DNA of 64,000 nucleotides, from contig NZ_CP071869.1 in NCBI RefSeq assembly GCF_017569185.1, positions 2,966,001-3,030,000 on the forward strand, given 5' to 3'. The translations under genes and the position numbers were made by a program. Shown here piece by piece: positions 47,116 through 56,463 of the stretch. The notes beneath the pieces were generated by a model. The model saw only the letters and a list, made by a program, of their open reading frames with translations, ran no database searches and was not told the DNA's origin. Source of the stretch: Polaribacter cellanae (GTDB taxonomy: Bacteria; Bacteroidota; Bacteroidia; Flavobacteriales; Flavobacteriaceae). The number at the start of each line of letters is the position of its first letter. The stretch's first letter is position 1.

Positions 47116-47851
47116 ATCTCTTGATTACTTTAAATTCTAAGCCACTTACTTGTTGGTATTGTGGGCTTTTTGCCCCGAATACGCTTTTTACATATTGCTT
47201 TACTTCTTTTGAAGTTTGTACCAAGCCTATTACAGGATTGTAAAGTGTGTTATTTCTATCTATCATTGCATTGGAATATTGGGTATAGGCGTTGATGAGA
47301 TTGGTGTTCTTGGTTTGTAGGTCTTGTAACTTCGTTTGTAAGGTTGCGGTTTGGAGTTCTGTTTCGTTGGGTGCGTAAAGAGGATTTTGCAGTAATACTT
47401 CTATAAGGTTTGAGAAGTGGTCTATTAATCTGTCGTAGGATTGTTGAGAGGTTGAGATGGAATTGGTGCTTTGTGTTTCTTCTGAATTTTCTTCTGTTTC
47501 AGTTGTAGTTCTTTTGCTTGAACCTTGTAATTTTTTGTTGATAGATTTGGCATTACTTACTGCTAAAGGGTCTGCACCTGATATGGCAAAGCTGTTTACT
47601 ATTCTTGTGGCTAGAGGTTTTAGGTCTGCAAAAGAGTTACGGCGTTCGTTAGTTGCATTATCAAAAGTAGTTTTTGTATTAGCGACTGCTTGTAATTTGG
47701 TTTGAGAGGTAGTATATAGATTTTCTAATTCCGCTAATGTTAGTCTTGGATTGGTAGGGTTATAGGTTGATCCATATCCTGTGCAAAACGAAATGAGGTC
47801 TTGGAAGTTGGCTACATTTTTAGAGTGTCCTGTTTCTGATGTTGATGCCAT
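47114..47851 (-). CDS. unknown-family protein, 245 aa, paralogue of the 33666 gene
   Basis: Starts MASTSETGHSKNVANFQDLI and is all-helical: an N-terminal half to LKPLATRIVNSFAI, a charged linker (KRTTTETEENSEETQ), SQQSYDRLIDHFSNLIEVLL, and VKQYVKSVFGAKSPQYQQVS near the end. It is full-length relative to its paralogue, with comparable spacing. The codon pattern is less AT-rich than in the adjoining operon, suggesting a separate origin. No family name is known to me. It lies 61 nt downstream of the DCC gene and directly before the 21-nt repeat array. Confidence 0.78.
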   Translation of the reverse strand: MASTSETGHSKNVANFQDLISFCTGYGSTYNPTNPRLTLAELENLYTTSQTKLQAVANTKTTFDNATNERRNSFADLKPLATRIVNSFAISGADPLAVSNAKSINKKLQGSSKRTTTETEENSEETQSTNSISTSQQSYDRLIDHFSNLIEVLLQNPLYAPNETELQTATLQTKLQDLQTKNTNLINAYTQYSNAMIDRNNTLYNPVIGLVQTSKEVKQYVKSVFGAKSPQYQQVSGLEFKVIKR

Positions 47852-47911
47852 AATGATTAAGTTTAATGATTTTACATTACAAATTTATGAATATTTCAAT
47901 AATAATCTTTA

Positions 47912-48289
47912 TTAATTTTCTATATTACAGGTTTTTGAACTACAATGTAATGGAATTATTTTTCTTTTTATTGCTAATTGAACGTATAAATATTGCCCGA
48001 TATTAGTTATTTTAAAAAAGTATAAAAAAGGGAAAATTAAAATTATAATGGGTAATCTAATTAAAATATGATAAATAGAATTGTAACCATAAAACCATTT
48101 ATTATTTATTTTAGAAGCCATTTGTTTTTTTGCTAATTCTAAATCTATATCAGGAAGCTTGCTAATATCACTATTCAATCGTAATTTTCTTGTATCAATT
48201 AGATTAAAAAAATCAAGTTTTTTAACTAGATTTATAAATCTTGTGCAATTAGGACACCAATTATCATAAAAAACTATTATTTTTTTCAT
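47912..48289 (-). CDS. DCC-type thiol-disulfide oxidoreductase-like protein, 125 aa
   Basis: Begins MKKIIVFYDNWCPNCTRFIN with a CPNC redox motif preceded by the Asp (YDxWCPxC) typical of the DCC1-like family. Later residues include a hydrophobic stretch (HILIRLPIIILIFPFLYFF) and CSSKTC near the end. DCC proteins often sit beside HTTM proteins. Here it overlaps the outer-membrane gene by 4 nt and is last in the operon; it may act on thiols of the peptide or of HTTM. Confidence 0.8.
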   Translation of the reverse strand: MKKIIVFYDNWCPNCTRFINLVKKLDFFNLIDTRKLRLNSDISKLPDIDLELAKKQMASKINNKWFYGYNSIYHILIRLPIIILIFPFLYFFKITNIGQYLYVQLAIKRKIIPLHCSSKTCNIEN

Positions 48290-50646
48290 TTTACTCTTGA
48301 TTTTAATTCTTCTGTAGTCTTATCATCTGTAGCACTTCCTTTTTTTATCCCTTTGTTAAATCTATATACTAAACTTAATCTAATCCAATGAGTATCAAAC
48401 CTTTGAAAAATATTGGAAATCTGATTTACAATTATTGAATTATTATTTATTTTATACGTTCTTAAAATATCATTTCCAATAATTGATACACGCATTTTAT
48501 TATCAAAAAAACTTTTACTTAAACTTGCATTCATAGAGAATAAATCATCTGTTTTATATGGACCTTGAATAAAAGGAGAAACATAATCAGTGGTTATTTC
48601 AAACTGAATATTTTTAGGTAAAGAAAAAGAATTTGTTGTTACGATTTGACCAGAAAAATTATCTGAAGCAATATTTATTGCATCATTACTTGAAGATATT
48701 TTATCATAGAAACCTATAGCGTTGATATTAAAATACCACCATTTTGTAAGGTCAAAAGATAAATTTGCATTTAGAGATAATGAATGTGTTTTATCTATAT
48801 TAAGAGGAGTTAATATAGTATTTAGAGTTGCATTGTTTTGAATAGGTGTTTGATATATTGAATTATTAATTAATGAATATGCTATACTAAATATATAGTT
48901 TCGTTTATGAATAAATTGCAATTCTACTTGATTAGTTATACTTGATTTTAAATTAGGATTACCTATTAGCTGTGTATAAGGGTCTACATAATATGTGAAT
49001 GGCATAAGATTGCTAAAACGAGGTCTGTTGATTCTTTTGGTATAGGATAGATTGAAATTATTATTGTCAGAATAATTAAACGCTATGTTTATAAAAGGAA
49101 AAAAGTTAGTCTGCTCTCTTTTTAATGTATATTCATTTTTTTTATCAAATCCTTTAGAAGGGTTATATTCTAAACGCCCTCCAAGTGTGAAATCAAATTT
49201 ATTAATTGTCTTGTAGTATTGAAAATATCCTGCAACGATTTGCTCTCTATACAAATATCCGTTTGACTTATCGGAATCAAATGTTAAACTATTATTAATA
49301 TTTTGGTAAAAATTATTTTCATTATCTATATCTTGATAAATGTATTTTAAACCCGTTTCAAAATGAGAAAGCGAATCAATAACTTGATTATAATCTAACT
49401 GCGATACTAGTAGGTTTACTTTATTAGGGGATATGTTTTGTAAGTTGTTAAAAGTATTTACTTGTGGAGTTTCTGTTGATATAAGATAAGAGCTATTATC
49501 AATATTATAATAGACATAATTGGACTTCAAAGTAATATCAGACTTCTTAAAATTCATTTTATAATTTGCTCCGAAATCAAAATTTTTAAGTTTATTATTA
49601 CTCTGTTGATTAGAATAAACATTTGAGTATAATACATGAGAATTATCAAATAAATCTAAATTTGTGTTTTGATTAATATCCTCTTTGTATAATGAAATTG
49701 ATGAATTTAATAATAAATTAGATTTTGAGAATTGATTTTCATATTGTGCATTAAGAGTATTTGAATTACCCTTAATTTTTGCATAAGTATTTTGGGTGGT
49801 ATAGTTTTCCGTGAATTGTCTTTCTGTATCTGCATTTTCAAAATCTGTATTAAATGAATTTATATAGTATAACATAAATCTTTGCTTTTTTGTATTAAAT
49901 TGACTTTTTAAGCCAAAATTTTGTTTATAATACTTTCCTTGTGTAGCATTTAAAGACGTGCCTATGTATATACCTTGCCTTTTTATTTTTTTTGTATTAA
50001 TGTTTATTATTCCTCCGCTACCCCCTGCATCATATTTTGCCGAAGGGCTTGAGTTAATTTCTATATTGCTAACATCTTCTGCTGGAATACTTTTTAAAAG
50101 AGAAGATAATTCATTACCAGAAATATAAACAGTTTGTCCATCCATTTGAATTTGAATACCGTCTTTACCTTTTAATTTAAAACTACCATTTGCTTGATTA
50201 TATGACACACCTGGTAATTTTGATAAAGTTTCAAATAAAGTGCCTGATGACATAATAGGGCTATTTTCAACGTTTACTTTTAGAACCCCATTTTTATTTT
50301 GAATTAATGGTTTTTTTGCAGTTATAACAACCTCGCCTAATTGATAAGAATTTTCTAAATAAATAATATCATTTTCTATAGATTGATTTAATATAATAGT
50401 ATCGCATTGATTGTATAGATTTGAAATAACACAGCGTTCATAATTACCAGTTTCTACATTTTTAATTAAGAAAGTATTGTTTGTTGTATTTTGTGAATAA
50501 ACCAAAGTAGAGTCTTTTATATTTGATAATATAATTAATAAATCTTCTTTTGAATCATTGTTTTCCACAACTCCTCCATAATTTATTGTTTGAGCAGAAA
50601 CAATATTCGCTAATGACAGTGAAATAAGGAAATAAACTAATTTCAT
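48286..50646 (-). CDS. outer-membrane beta-barrel protein, TonB-dependent receptor-like, 786 aa
   Basis: A signal peptide (MKLVYFLISLSLANIVSAQ) precedes a carboxypeptidase-like regulatory domain (~22-105). A plug-like region follows with VLKVNVENSPIMSSGTLFET, LSKLPGVSYNQANGSFKLKG and AEDVSNIEINSSPSAKYDAG, then a long beta-barrel of alternating strands. This matches the outer-membrane beta-barrel family of Bacteroidota. Its place inside the operon suggests release or self-uptake of the operon's peptide. It overlaps the HTTM gene by 4 nt upstream. Confidence 0.87.
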   Translation of the reverse strand: MKLVYFLISLSLANIVSAQTINYGGVVENNDSKEDLLIILSNIKDSTLVYSQNTTNNTFLIKNVETGNYERCVISNLYNQCDTIILNQSIENDIIYLENSYQLGEVVITAKKPLIQNKNGVLKVNVENSPIMSSGTLFETLSKLPGVSYNQANGSFKLKGKDGIQIQMDGQTVYISGNELSSLLKSIPAEDVSNIEINSSPSAKYDAGGSGGIININTKKIKRQGIYIGTSLNATQGKYYKQNFGLKSQFNTKKQRFMLYYINSFNTDFENADTERQFTENYTTQNTYAKIKGNSNTLNAQYENQFSKSNLLLNSSISLYKEDINQNTNLDLFDNSHVLYSNVYSNQQSNNKLKNFDFGANYKMNFKKSDITLKSNYVYYNIDNSSYLISTETPQVNTFNNLQNISPNKVNLLVSQLDYNQVIDSLSHFETGLKYIYQDIDNENNFYQNINNSLTFDSDKSNGYLYREQIVAGYFQYYKTINKFDFTLGGRLEYNPSKGFDKKNEYTLKREQTNFFPFINIAFNYSDNNNFNLSYTKRINRPRFSNLMPFTYYVDPYTQLIGNPNLKSSITNQVELQFIHKRNYIFSIAYSLINNSIYQTPIQNNATLNTILTPLNIDKTHSLSLNANLSFDLTKWWYFNINAIGFYDKISSSNDAINIASDNFSGQIVTTNSFSLPKNIQFEITTDYVSPFIQGPYKTDDLFSMNASLSKSFFDNKMRVSIIGNDILRTYKINNNSIIVNQISNIFQRFDTHWIRLSLVYRFNKGIKKGSATDDKTTEELKSRVK

Positions 50647-51524
50647 AAGTGAAGTCTTTTAAAGTATTTAAAGTTTTTAGTGTAAAAGTCATTATTAAAA
50701 AATATTGCATAACAAGAAATCATAACAAAGGAAAAGTTATCAATTTTCATCATAAAGAAAATTCCTAAATGTAAAATAATGCCTAAAATTATGTATGGCT
50801 TTCTCAATTTGGGAATCCATACTAAAATCGGAAATGTTAGTTGAAAAAAAATAGTGAACCAAGTCAAAAGTTTTACTACAAGAAGAGAACTTGTTATAAA
50901 TTGATTTAAAATGGTAGGAGAAAAATCATTTGAGTTTAAAATATAATACAATGCTGTACCATTTTGCCAAACCTCACCTTGTAACTTATGAAGACCAGCA
51001 AAAAAGTAAATGAAACAAATTTGAATCATTATTGCATATGAAAAATATTTACTCAGGACACCGTCAATTTTTAAAAGATTTTTTCTTTGTAAAATTTTTT
51101 GTTTTAATTTTTCATATTTCTCACTAAAACTAAATGTGTTAACAAATAGGAAAAAAGGTAGCATTACAGATATTACATTGTCTGCTCCATCTAATAAATA
51201 TATATTTCTTATTTTGAATACAAAAAGAAGAACAAATAAAACTATAACAGAAAACCGTTGTAAAACACCAAGTGTTAATAAAAGACTAAAAATAATACCT
51301 AAAAACAAATACAAGTATATAACTGTATTATTTGTAAAATCAAAAAAGAAATATTTAAAGCCGAAATAGTTAATAATATCTATATATGTCTCATACGAAA
51401 TAATACCTTTTTGATTAAAAAGATATTTGCTGTTTATAGCATACACAATAAAGTCTTTGAAGATAAAAAAACCTATAAGAAACCTTAATATCGAAGCACC
51501 TATTTTGTATTTATTATAATTCAT
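50643..51524 (-). CDS. HTTM-domain membrane protein, SdpB-like, 293 aa
   Basis: Multi-pass: about seven hydrophobic segments. Contains FFAGLHKLQGEVWQNGTALY, the conserved HTTM pattern (His and Lys in a helix, then W.NGTA.YY), also found in vitamin K-dependent carboxylase relatives and in SdpB. In SdpABC systems the HTTM protein acts with SdpA to mature an antimicrobial peptide. It overlaps the DUF5819 gene by 11 nt, so the two are tightly coupled. Confidence 0.83.
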   Translation of the reverse strand: MNYNKYKIGASILRFLIGFFIFKDFIVYAINSKYLFNQKGIISYETYIDIINYFGFKYFFFDFTNNTVIYLYLFLGIIFSLLLTLGVLQRFSVIVLFVLLFVFKIRNIYLLDGADNVISVMLPFFLFVNTFSFSEKYEKLKQKILQRKNLLKIDGVLSKYFSYAIMIQICFIYFFAGLHKLQGEVWQNGTALYYILNSNDFSPTILNQFITSSLLVVKLLTWFTIFFQLTFPILVWIPKLRKPYIILGIILHLGIFFMMKIDNFSFVMISCYAIFFNNDFYTKNFKYFKRLHL

Positions 51525-52122
51525 CTTTTTTTCCTAAATAAATGTTTTCAAGTTGTATATATTTTTTTTCTCCATATTTATTAGGGCTATTGGGCTTATT
51601 CAATGGTTCATCTATAAGATAAATATCAACTTTAATAGAATCAGTACTCTTAATGTTAGATAAGAATTTCAATTGTTTTTTAAGTACAATTTTGGAATAA
51701 TTTAAAATAGATTCTAGACCATGACTATTCGATACATTAATATTTGAAAAGGATATTTTTTTTGATTCTAATTTTCTGAGTATATCATTATAACATTCGT
51801 TTTGATACTTTAATAGACGCTGATTGATATTGAATAAACTTAAAACACTTCCTTTTCTTACTTGTTCATGAATGTCTAAAGTTAAACTATCATTATTAAT
51901 TTTATATTTTACAACAAAATATTGATTCCCTTTTGGCGGGTTCGGAGCAAACATACTCCAACTTTGCTCAAAATACGGTATAATGTAACTGTCATTAATA
52001 TGCTTAGCAAAAGAATTGTTTATATACCCTAAATCTCTTAATTGTCCAATACTAATTAGCAAAAAGTGTAAAACTATCACTGATATTATTAAAATTTTTA
52101 ATTTCTTCATAAATCTATTCAT
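51514..52122 (-). CDS. DUF5819/SdpA-like membrane-anchored protein, 202 aa
   Basis: An N-terminal membrane segment (LKILIISVIVLHFLLISIG) is followed by an extracytoplasmic domain with YFEQSWSMFAPNPPKGNQYF, the diagnostic DUF5819 pattern, similar in position to the W-x-F motif of SdpA. Adjacency to an HTTM gene is typical of SdpAB-like pairs. The start is 11 nt downstream of a terminator-like hairpin, so expression is probably lower than for the peptide gene. Confidence 0.8.
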   Translation of the reverse strand: MNRFMKKLKILIISVIVLHFLLISIGQLRDLGYINNSFAKHINDSYIIPYFEQSWSMFAPNPPKGNQYFVVKYKINNDSLTLDIHEQVRKGSVLSLFNINQRLLKYQNECYNDILRKLESKKISFSNINVSNSHGLESILNYSKIVLKKQLKFLSNIKSTDSIKVDIYLIDEPLNKPNSPNKYGEKKYIQLENIYLGKKDEL

Positions 52123-52132
52123 TTATAATAGT

Positions 52133-52163
52133 AAAGTAGAGCGTTATAAACGCTCTACTTTTT
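52133..52163 (-). terminator. terminator- or attenuator-like hairpin between peptide gene and export genes
   Basis: Perfect 11-bp stem (AAAGTAGAGCG and CGCTCTACTTT) with a 7-nt loop, between the stop of the 52169 peptide gene and the start of the DUF5819 gene. Partial termination here would give more peptide transcript than processing-gene transcript, as is common in peptide operons. Confidence 0.7.
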
Positions 52164-52168
52164 AATAA

Positions 52169-52393
52169 CTACAGAGCAGCTTCTAATTTAGAGGCACTTG
52201 TTCTCGTTGTAGTAGTAGTGGTTGTTGTAGTCGTTCTTGTAGTTGTTGTTCTATTTCTACTTGCATCAAATATTGCAGTAGAATTTGAACCAGAAACTGA
52301 AGTGTCTACACTTTCGCCAACAGACGAATTGAACCCTGCTAAAGTAGCAACACCCAATACTCCACTTAAAACCAATGATTTTACTAAATTCAT
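52169..52393 (-). CDS. small exported Thr-rich peptide, candidate precursor, 74 aa
   Basis: I chose ATG at 52391-52393 (MNLVKSLVLSGVLGVATLAG), which gives a clean signal-like N-terminus; the longer frame to 52501 adds a basic stretch without support. After the signal comes FNSSVGESVDTSVSGSN, then an RNR-TTTT-R-TTTTTTTTTT-R-T block and an acidic-to-hydrophobic end (SASKLEAAL). No cysteine. The poly-Thr part comes from ACA/ACT/ACG/ACC codons in a mixed pattern, so slippage alone did not make it. A secreted toxin or signal peptide is the inferred product. Confidence 0.65.
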   Translation of the reverse strand: MNLVKSLVLSGVLGVATLAGFNSSVGESVDTSVSGSNSTAIFDASRNRTTTTRTTTTTTTTTTRTSASKLEAAL

Positions 52394-52466
52394 ATCTTTA
52401 GATTTTATGTTAATAAATCCTTGAACAGTTTTTATTCTCCCACACAAGGCTCTACAGGAGTTTATT

Positions 52467-52682
52467 TTATAATTCTTTGAGAATGTCGTCATTTCCTCCA
52501 ATTGTCTTAGTAGTTCTTAGTGTAATATTTGTTCCCTCGACTCTTTGAGTAATATTTCTACTTGATTTTGAAATGTCTAAATTTTTCTTGCCATCTATTA
52601 AGCAATTATTGCTATTTCCTAATTGGTTATTCAAATTACTAAAAATAGTAACTGAGATTATTAAAATAGTTAATGTTTTCAT
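52467..52682 (-). CDS. small exported protein, 71 aa, first gene of the peptide operon
   Basis: MKTLTILIISVTIFSNLNNQ is a probable signal peptide. The mature part is Asn/Thr/Lys-rich with one Cys (NNCLIDGKKNLDISKSSRNI ... KTIGGNDDILKEL). Not recognised. It lies 73 nt upstream of the Thr-rich peptide gene with a 50-nt leader from the cassette edge. It could be a second precursor peptide or an immunity factor. Confidence 0.55.
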   Translation of the reverse strand: MKTLTILIISVTIFSNLNNQLGNSNNCLIDGKKNLDISKSSRNITQRVEGTNITLRTTKTIGGNDDILKEL

Positions 52683-52726
52683 TTGTAATATATTTTGGTT
52701 TATACGTTCAGTTTGTCAAAGGTTGC

Positions 52727-53184
52727 TCACAACGTGTTTGTATAAGAATAGTTGCGGTTTTGTGCGCGAGGAATTTCAGCATGAAATTCAGAAGTGTGCA
52801 AAATTGCAACTACCTTTGGTTAAGCTAAAATTAGCAATTATTTTTATACTTTGTTAGCAAATGTTATTTTTTTTATTCTCCTTTGTTCATTAATTGAATC
52901 CCAAAATTCAGCTTTTGAGTAAGAATTCCGTAATTTATATTTTTCATTTTCTGCTCAATTTCTCAAACTTTCTAAATTTCACGATTGATTGGAAATTTCG
53001 CAATTTTGTTTTTTTTGAGTTTAAGAAAATTCTCACGTTTTATAATTCCACATTTGAGTAAATTCCCACGCAAAATTTTACGAGCGAGCGAGTGCTCAGC
53101 ATTTTGAAATTCCTTTTTTGTGATAAAATCTATTAATTTTAATTCACTATTTTTCAGCGTTTGAGTGAGAACAATATTTGCTAA
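52727..53184 (-). repeat. ORF-less cassette A17 with type I attC (52727-52859)
   Basis: Family A, unit 52733-53184 (452 bp), long-T subtype with AAAATCTATTAATTT as in A14-A16. Confidence 0.8.
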
Positions 53185-53310
53185 CGTGTTTGTGTATGAT
53201 TTCGTTGCGTGTTTAAGCACTAAAGTTAGCAAATAAATCACAGATAGAAAGTCCGCGAGGACTTTCGTAAGTAGGCTATAACTAGCAATGAATTATACAC
53301 GGTGTTGTAG
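53179..53310 (-). other. attC site, type II-like, of the cassette 53185-53842
   Basis: Arms GTGTATGATTTCGTTGC and GCAATGAATTATACAC. The left arm has one extra T, so a single base would be flipped out of the stem. The inner hairpin is GAAAGTCCGCGAGGACTTTC. The body of the site is nearly identical to 63633-63764. Confidence 0.85.
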
Positions 53311-53317
53311 CACGTTT

Positions 53318-53827
53318 TTATTTTTTGTTATTCCACTCGTCATTTTCTTTCAATATGCTTTTTTCGTCTTTAATTTCTAAACGGTATTTGTTCAGATTGT
53401 CAATTAGTAGGGTAAAATTGGAAGATTCCTCAATCTTATGTTTGAAAAAATCGGCATCTACAAACTGTGTTAAAATGTCATCATCCTTATCAATACAATT
53501 TTTAATTTTTGCTTTGAGGTCAGTCAGATTATAAGTTCCTATTTGTTTCCAATTCAGATTTACATCAAATGATGGGTTGTAAATTGTTTTCGCCAAGAAT
53601 CTATTCCATTTAGTGTTTTTGAATTTATCAGTTTTTTGCTCCAAAGTCAATATTTTCATATCGCTAGAATACATTTCCGAATCATCATTTTCTTGTATCA
53701 AGCTGTATGCACTTGCTTTGTTAAAAAACTTAATGGTTTCATCATTGATAATTTCAATTCCTCTGTTTTTGTAGATACAAATTAGAGGAAGTTCAGGCTT
53801 TTCAGATATTTGATTAATGTTCGTCAT
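53318..53827 (-). CDS. hypothetical cytosolic protein, 169 aa
   Basis: Charged, soluble, Lys/Asp/Asn-rich protein with no signal peptide (MTNINQISEKPELPLICIYK ... KENDEWNNKK). No family recognised. It is the sole gene of the cassette 53185-53842, 15 nt from the edge. The cassette ends GTTGTAGCAC and GTGCTACAAC are the same as in the cassette at 1899-2603, although the proteins show no obvious similarity. Confidence 0.72.
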   Translation of the reverse strand: MTNINQISEKPELPLICIYKNRGIEIINDETIKFFNKASAYSLIQENDDSEMYSSDMKILTLEQKTDKFKNTKWNRFLAKTIYNPSFDVNLNWKQIGTYNLTDLKAKIKNCIDKDDDILTQFVDADFFKHKIEESSNFTLLIDNLNKYRLEIKDEKSILKENDEWNNKK

Positions 53828-53836
53828 TCAAATGTG

Positions 53837-54275
53837 CTACAACGTTTTTGTATAAGAATAGTTGCGATTTTGTGCGTGAGGAATTTCAGCATGAAATTCA
53901 GAAGTGTGCAAAATTGCAACTACCTTTGGTTAAGCTAAAATTAGCAATTATTTTTATACTTTGTTGCCAAATGTAGTTTTTTTCATTGTTAATTTGAGTT
54001 TTTGTCAATTCCTCATTTTTTATTTTTCAAGTTTGAGTAAGAATCCCGCTAATTTTCTAAATTCAGTTTCCGAAATTTTGGGATTGAGTGATAATTCCAC
54101 CATTTAGTTTTCAATTCCGAAACTTCGAAAGAGTAGTTTTTCACATTTTATAAACTCAACATTTTGCTAAAATTCCGATTATCGAGAGAGTGTTTCACAA
54201 TTTTTAAATTCCTTTTTTAGCTTTAAAAACTCAATTTTCAATTCAGGTTTTGAGTGAGTGAGCTATATTTGGCAA
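53837..54275 (-). repeat. ORF-less cassette E6 with type I attC (53837-53969)
   Basis: Family E, unit 53843-54275 (433 bp), with GTGCGTGAGG in the attC. Confidence 0.8.
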
Positions 54276-54768
54276 CGTTTTTGTATAAGAATAGTTGCGA
54301 TTTTGTGCGCGAGGAATTTCAGCATGAAATTCAGAAGTGTGCAAAATTGCAACTACTTTTGGTTAGGCTAAAATTAGCAATTATTTTTATACTTTGTTAG
54401 CTTTAGTGCTTTTTTGTCCGTTTATTTTTTAGTCAATATTATATTTCGGTTGGCTTTTTAATTCCGCATTTTATTTTTTATTCAGCTCTACTTTCATTCC
54501 GAAAACTTGCTCAAATTCCGCTATATTTTTAGTTCAGATTTCGAGTGGGCAATTCCGCAACTTGCTAAATTCCGATTGAGTGAAATTCCGCTTTTTAATT
54601 CAGTTTTCGATTCCGCAAACGAGCTAAAAAGTCAGACGCAATTCAATTCAGAGTTTGAGTAATTATTCAGCTCAATATTCCGCATTTTATTTTTAAATTC
54701 TGCTTTAAATGACTTTTGATTTAAACCTGAAATTTTCGGTTTTGCAATGTCCCGAGCATTAAAGCTAA
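54270..54768 (-). repeat. ORF-less cassette B6 with type I attC (54270-54402)
   Basis: Family B, unit 54276-54768 (493 bp), sister copy of B2 (1406-1898). Confidence 0.8.
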
Positions 54769-54893
54769 CGTCTCTGTGTATGATGTGTTGCGTTGGTTAG
54801 CTTAAAGATAATAAACTATCACGAACCAGAGGAAAATCCGTAGGATTTTCCGAGTAGGCTAGAAGTAGCAATGCGTTATACACGTTGTTGTGC
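54763..54893 (-). other. attC site, divergent type II, of the cassette 54769-55578
   Basis: Arms GTGTATGATGTGTTGC and GCAATGCGTTATACAC pair with four G.T wobbles. The inner hairpin is GGAAAATCCGTAGGATTTTCC. The right box GTTGTGC matches GCACAAC at 55573-55579. Confidence 0.83.
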
Positions 54894-54904
54894 ATAGTTG
54901 TTTT

Positions 54905-55558
54905 TTACGTATCAAGTGAAATCTCATTCCAGTCAATTTCTTTGTAAACTGTATATTCCAATGCTTTTCTTCTTTCCATTATTATGTCCAAATCAACTTT
55001 GTCCGATTGTTTTCCAGTCAAATTGTTATTTCGAGCAAACCAATGAGCACGATAGAACTTGTCCAACATTTCAAAGATTTCTATTTGATTTCTCAATTTG
55101 AATTCAGATATAAATTTTTCCGCTGGTTCATTTTTCGCTATGTTCGGAATTAATGAAGCAAGTGAATCTTCCACACCAGTGTTTAAAGTCAAATTATTGT
55201 GAATTCCGCCAACCCAAGCAAAAGTCCAAATGGCTTCTACAAACCAATAAATATCTATTTGAGTCTGTTCGGGTAATTCCGAATATTCCGTTTCCAAATA
55301 TTCTAATTCTTCTTCGTTCAAATAGTCTATAAGTCTATTTTCCTCCAGCCATTTTTTGATTATGTCTCTTGGTGCTTGAAGGTGTAACTGAAATAATGCA
55401 GTTAGAACCATTGTTCTACGTGCAATTTCTCCTGGTTCTCTAAATTCAGGATTGTCCAAATAAGGTAAATGTTCAATCACCTCAATTCCGTTCGAACGCA
55501 ATTGCTTTGTATTTCTATCCTTTATTTTTTCTGGTTTAATTTTCTTTTGGAACCACAT
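54905..55558 (-). CDS. DUF4272 protein, 217 aa
   Basis: Soluble helical protein. IARRTMVLTALFQLHLQAPR, the Trp-rich IDIYWFVEAIWTFAWVGGI and the late YRAHWFARNN plus MERRKALEYTV match the conserved pattern of DUF4272. Function unknown. It is the sole gene of its cassette, with a 20-nt leader and E7 upstream. Confidence 0.85.
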   Translation of the reverse strand: MWFQKKIKPEKIKDRNTKQLRSNGIEVIEHLPYLDNPEFREPGEIARRTMVLTALFQLHLQAPRDIIKKWLEENRLIDYLNEEELEYLETEYSELPEQTQIDIYWFVEAIWTFAWVGGIHNNLTLNTGVEDSLASLIPNIAKNEPAEKFISEFKLRNQIEIFEMLDKFYRAHWFARNNNLTGKQSDKVDLDIIMERRKALEYTVYKEIDWNEISLDT

Positions 55559-55572
55559 TTTTCTTCAATTAT

Positions 55573-56011
55573 GCACAACGTGTTTGTATAAGAATAGTTG
55601 CGATTTTGTACACGAGGAATTTCAGAATGAAATTCAGAAGTGTGCAAAATTGCAACTACCTTTGGTTAGGCTAAAATTAGCAATTATTTTTATACTTTGT
55701 TGCCAAATGTAGTTTTTTTCATTGTTAATTTGAGTTTTTGTCAATTCCTCATTTTTTATTTTTCAAGTTTGAGTAAGAATCCCGCTAATTTTCTAAATTC
55801 AGTTTCCGAAATTTTGGGATTGAGTGATAATTCCACCATTTAGTTTTCAATTCCGAAACTTCGAAAGAGTAGTTTTTCACATTTTATAAACTCAACATTT
55901 TGCTAAAATTCCGATTATCGAGAGAGTGTTTCACAATTTTTAAATTCCTTTTTTAGCTTTAAAAACTCAATTTTCAATTCAGGTTTTGAGTGAGTGAGCT
56001 ATATTTGGCAA
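55573..56011 (-). repeat. ORF-less cassette E7 with type I attC (55573-55705)
   Basis: Family E, unit 55579-56011 (433 bp), with the same attC variant as E1 (TTGTACACGAGG, GGTTAGGC). Confidence 0.8.
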
Positions 56012-56463
56012 CGTGTTTGTATAAGAATAGTTGCGGTTTTGCGCGCGAGGAATTTCAGCATGAAATTCAGAAGTGTGCAAAATTGCAACTACCTTTGGTT
56101 AAGCTAAAATTAGCAATTATTTTTATACTTTGTTAGCAAATGTTGTTTTTTTCATTCTCCTTAGTTCATTAATTAAATCCTAAAACTCAGTTTTTGAGTA
56201 AGAATTCCGTAATTTATATTTTTCATTTTCGGCTCAATTCCTCAAACTTGCTAAATTTCACGATTGATTGGAAATTCCGCAATTTTGTTTTTTTTGAGTT
56301 TAAGAAAATTCTCACGTTTTATAATTCCACATTTGAGTAAATTCCCATGCAAAATCTTACGAGCGAGAGAGTGCTCAGCATTTTGAAATTCCTTTTTTGT
56401 GATAAAATATATTAATTTTAATTCACTATTTTTCAGCGTTTGAGTGAGAACAATATTTGCTAA
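56006..56463 (-). repeat. ORF-less cassette A18 with type I attC (56006-56138)
   Basis: Family A, unit 56012-56463 (452 bp). Opens a run of three A cassettes; private changes include CCCATGCAAAATC and AAATATATTAATTT. Confidence 0.8.
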
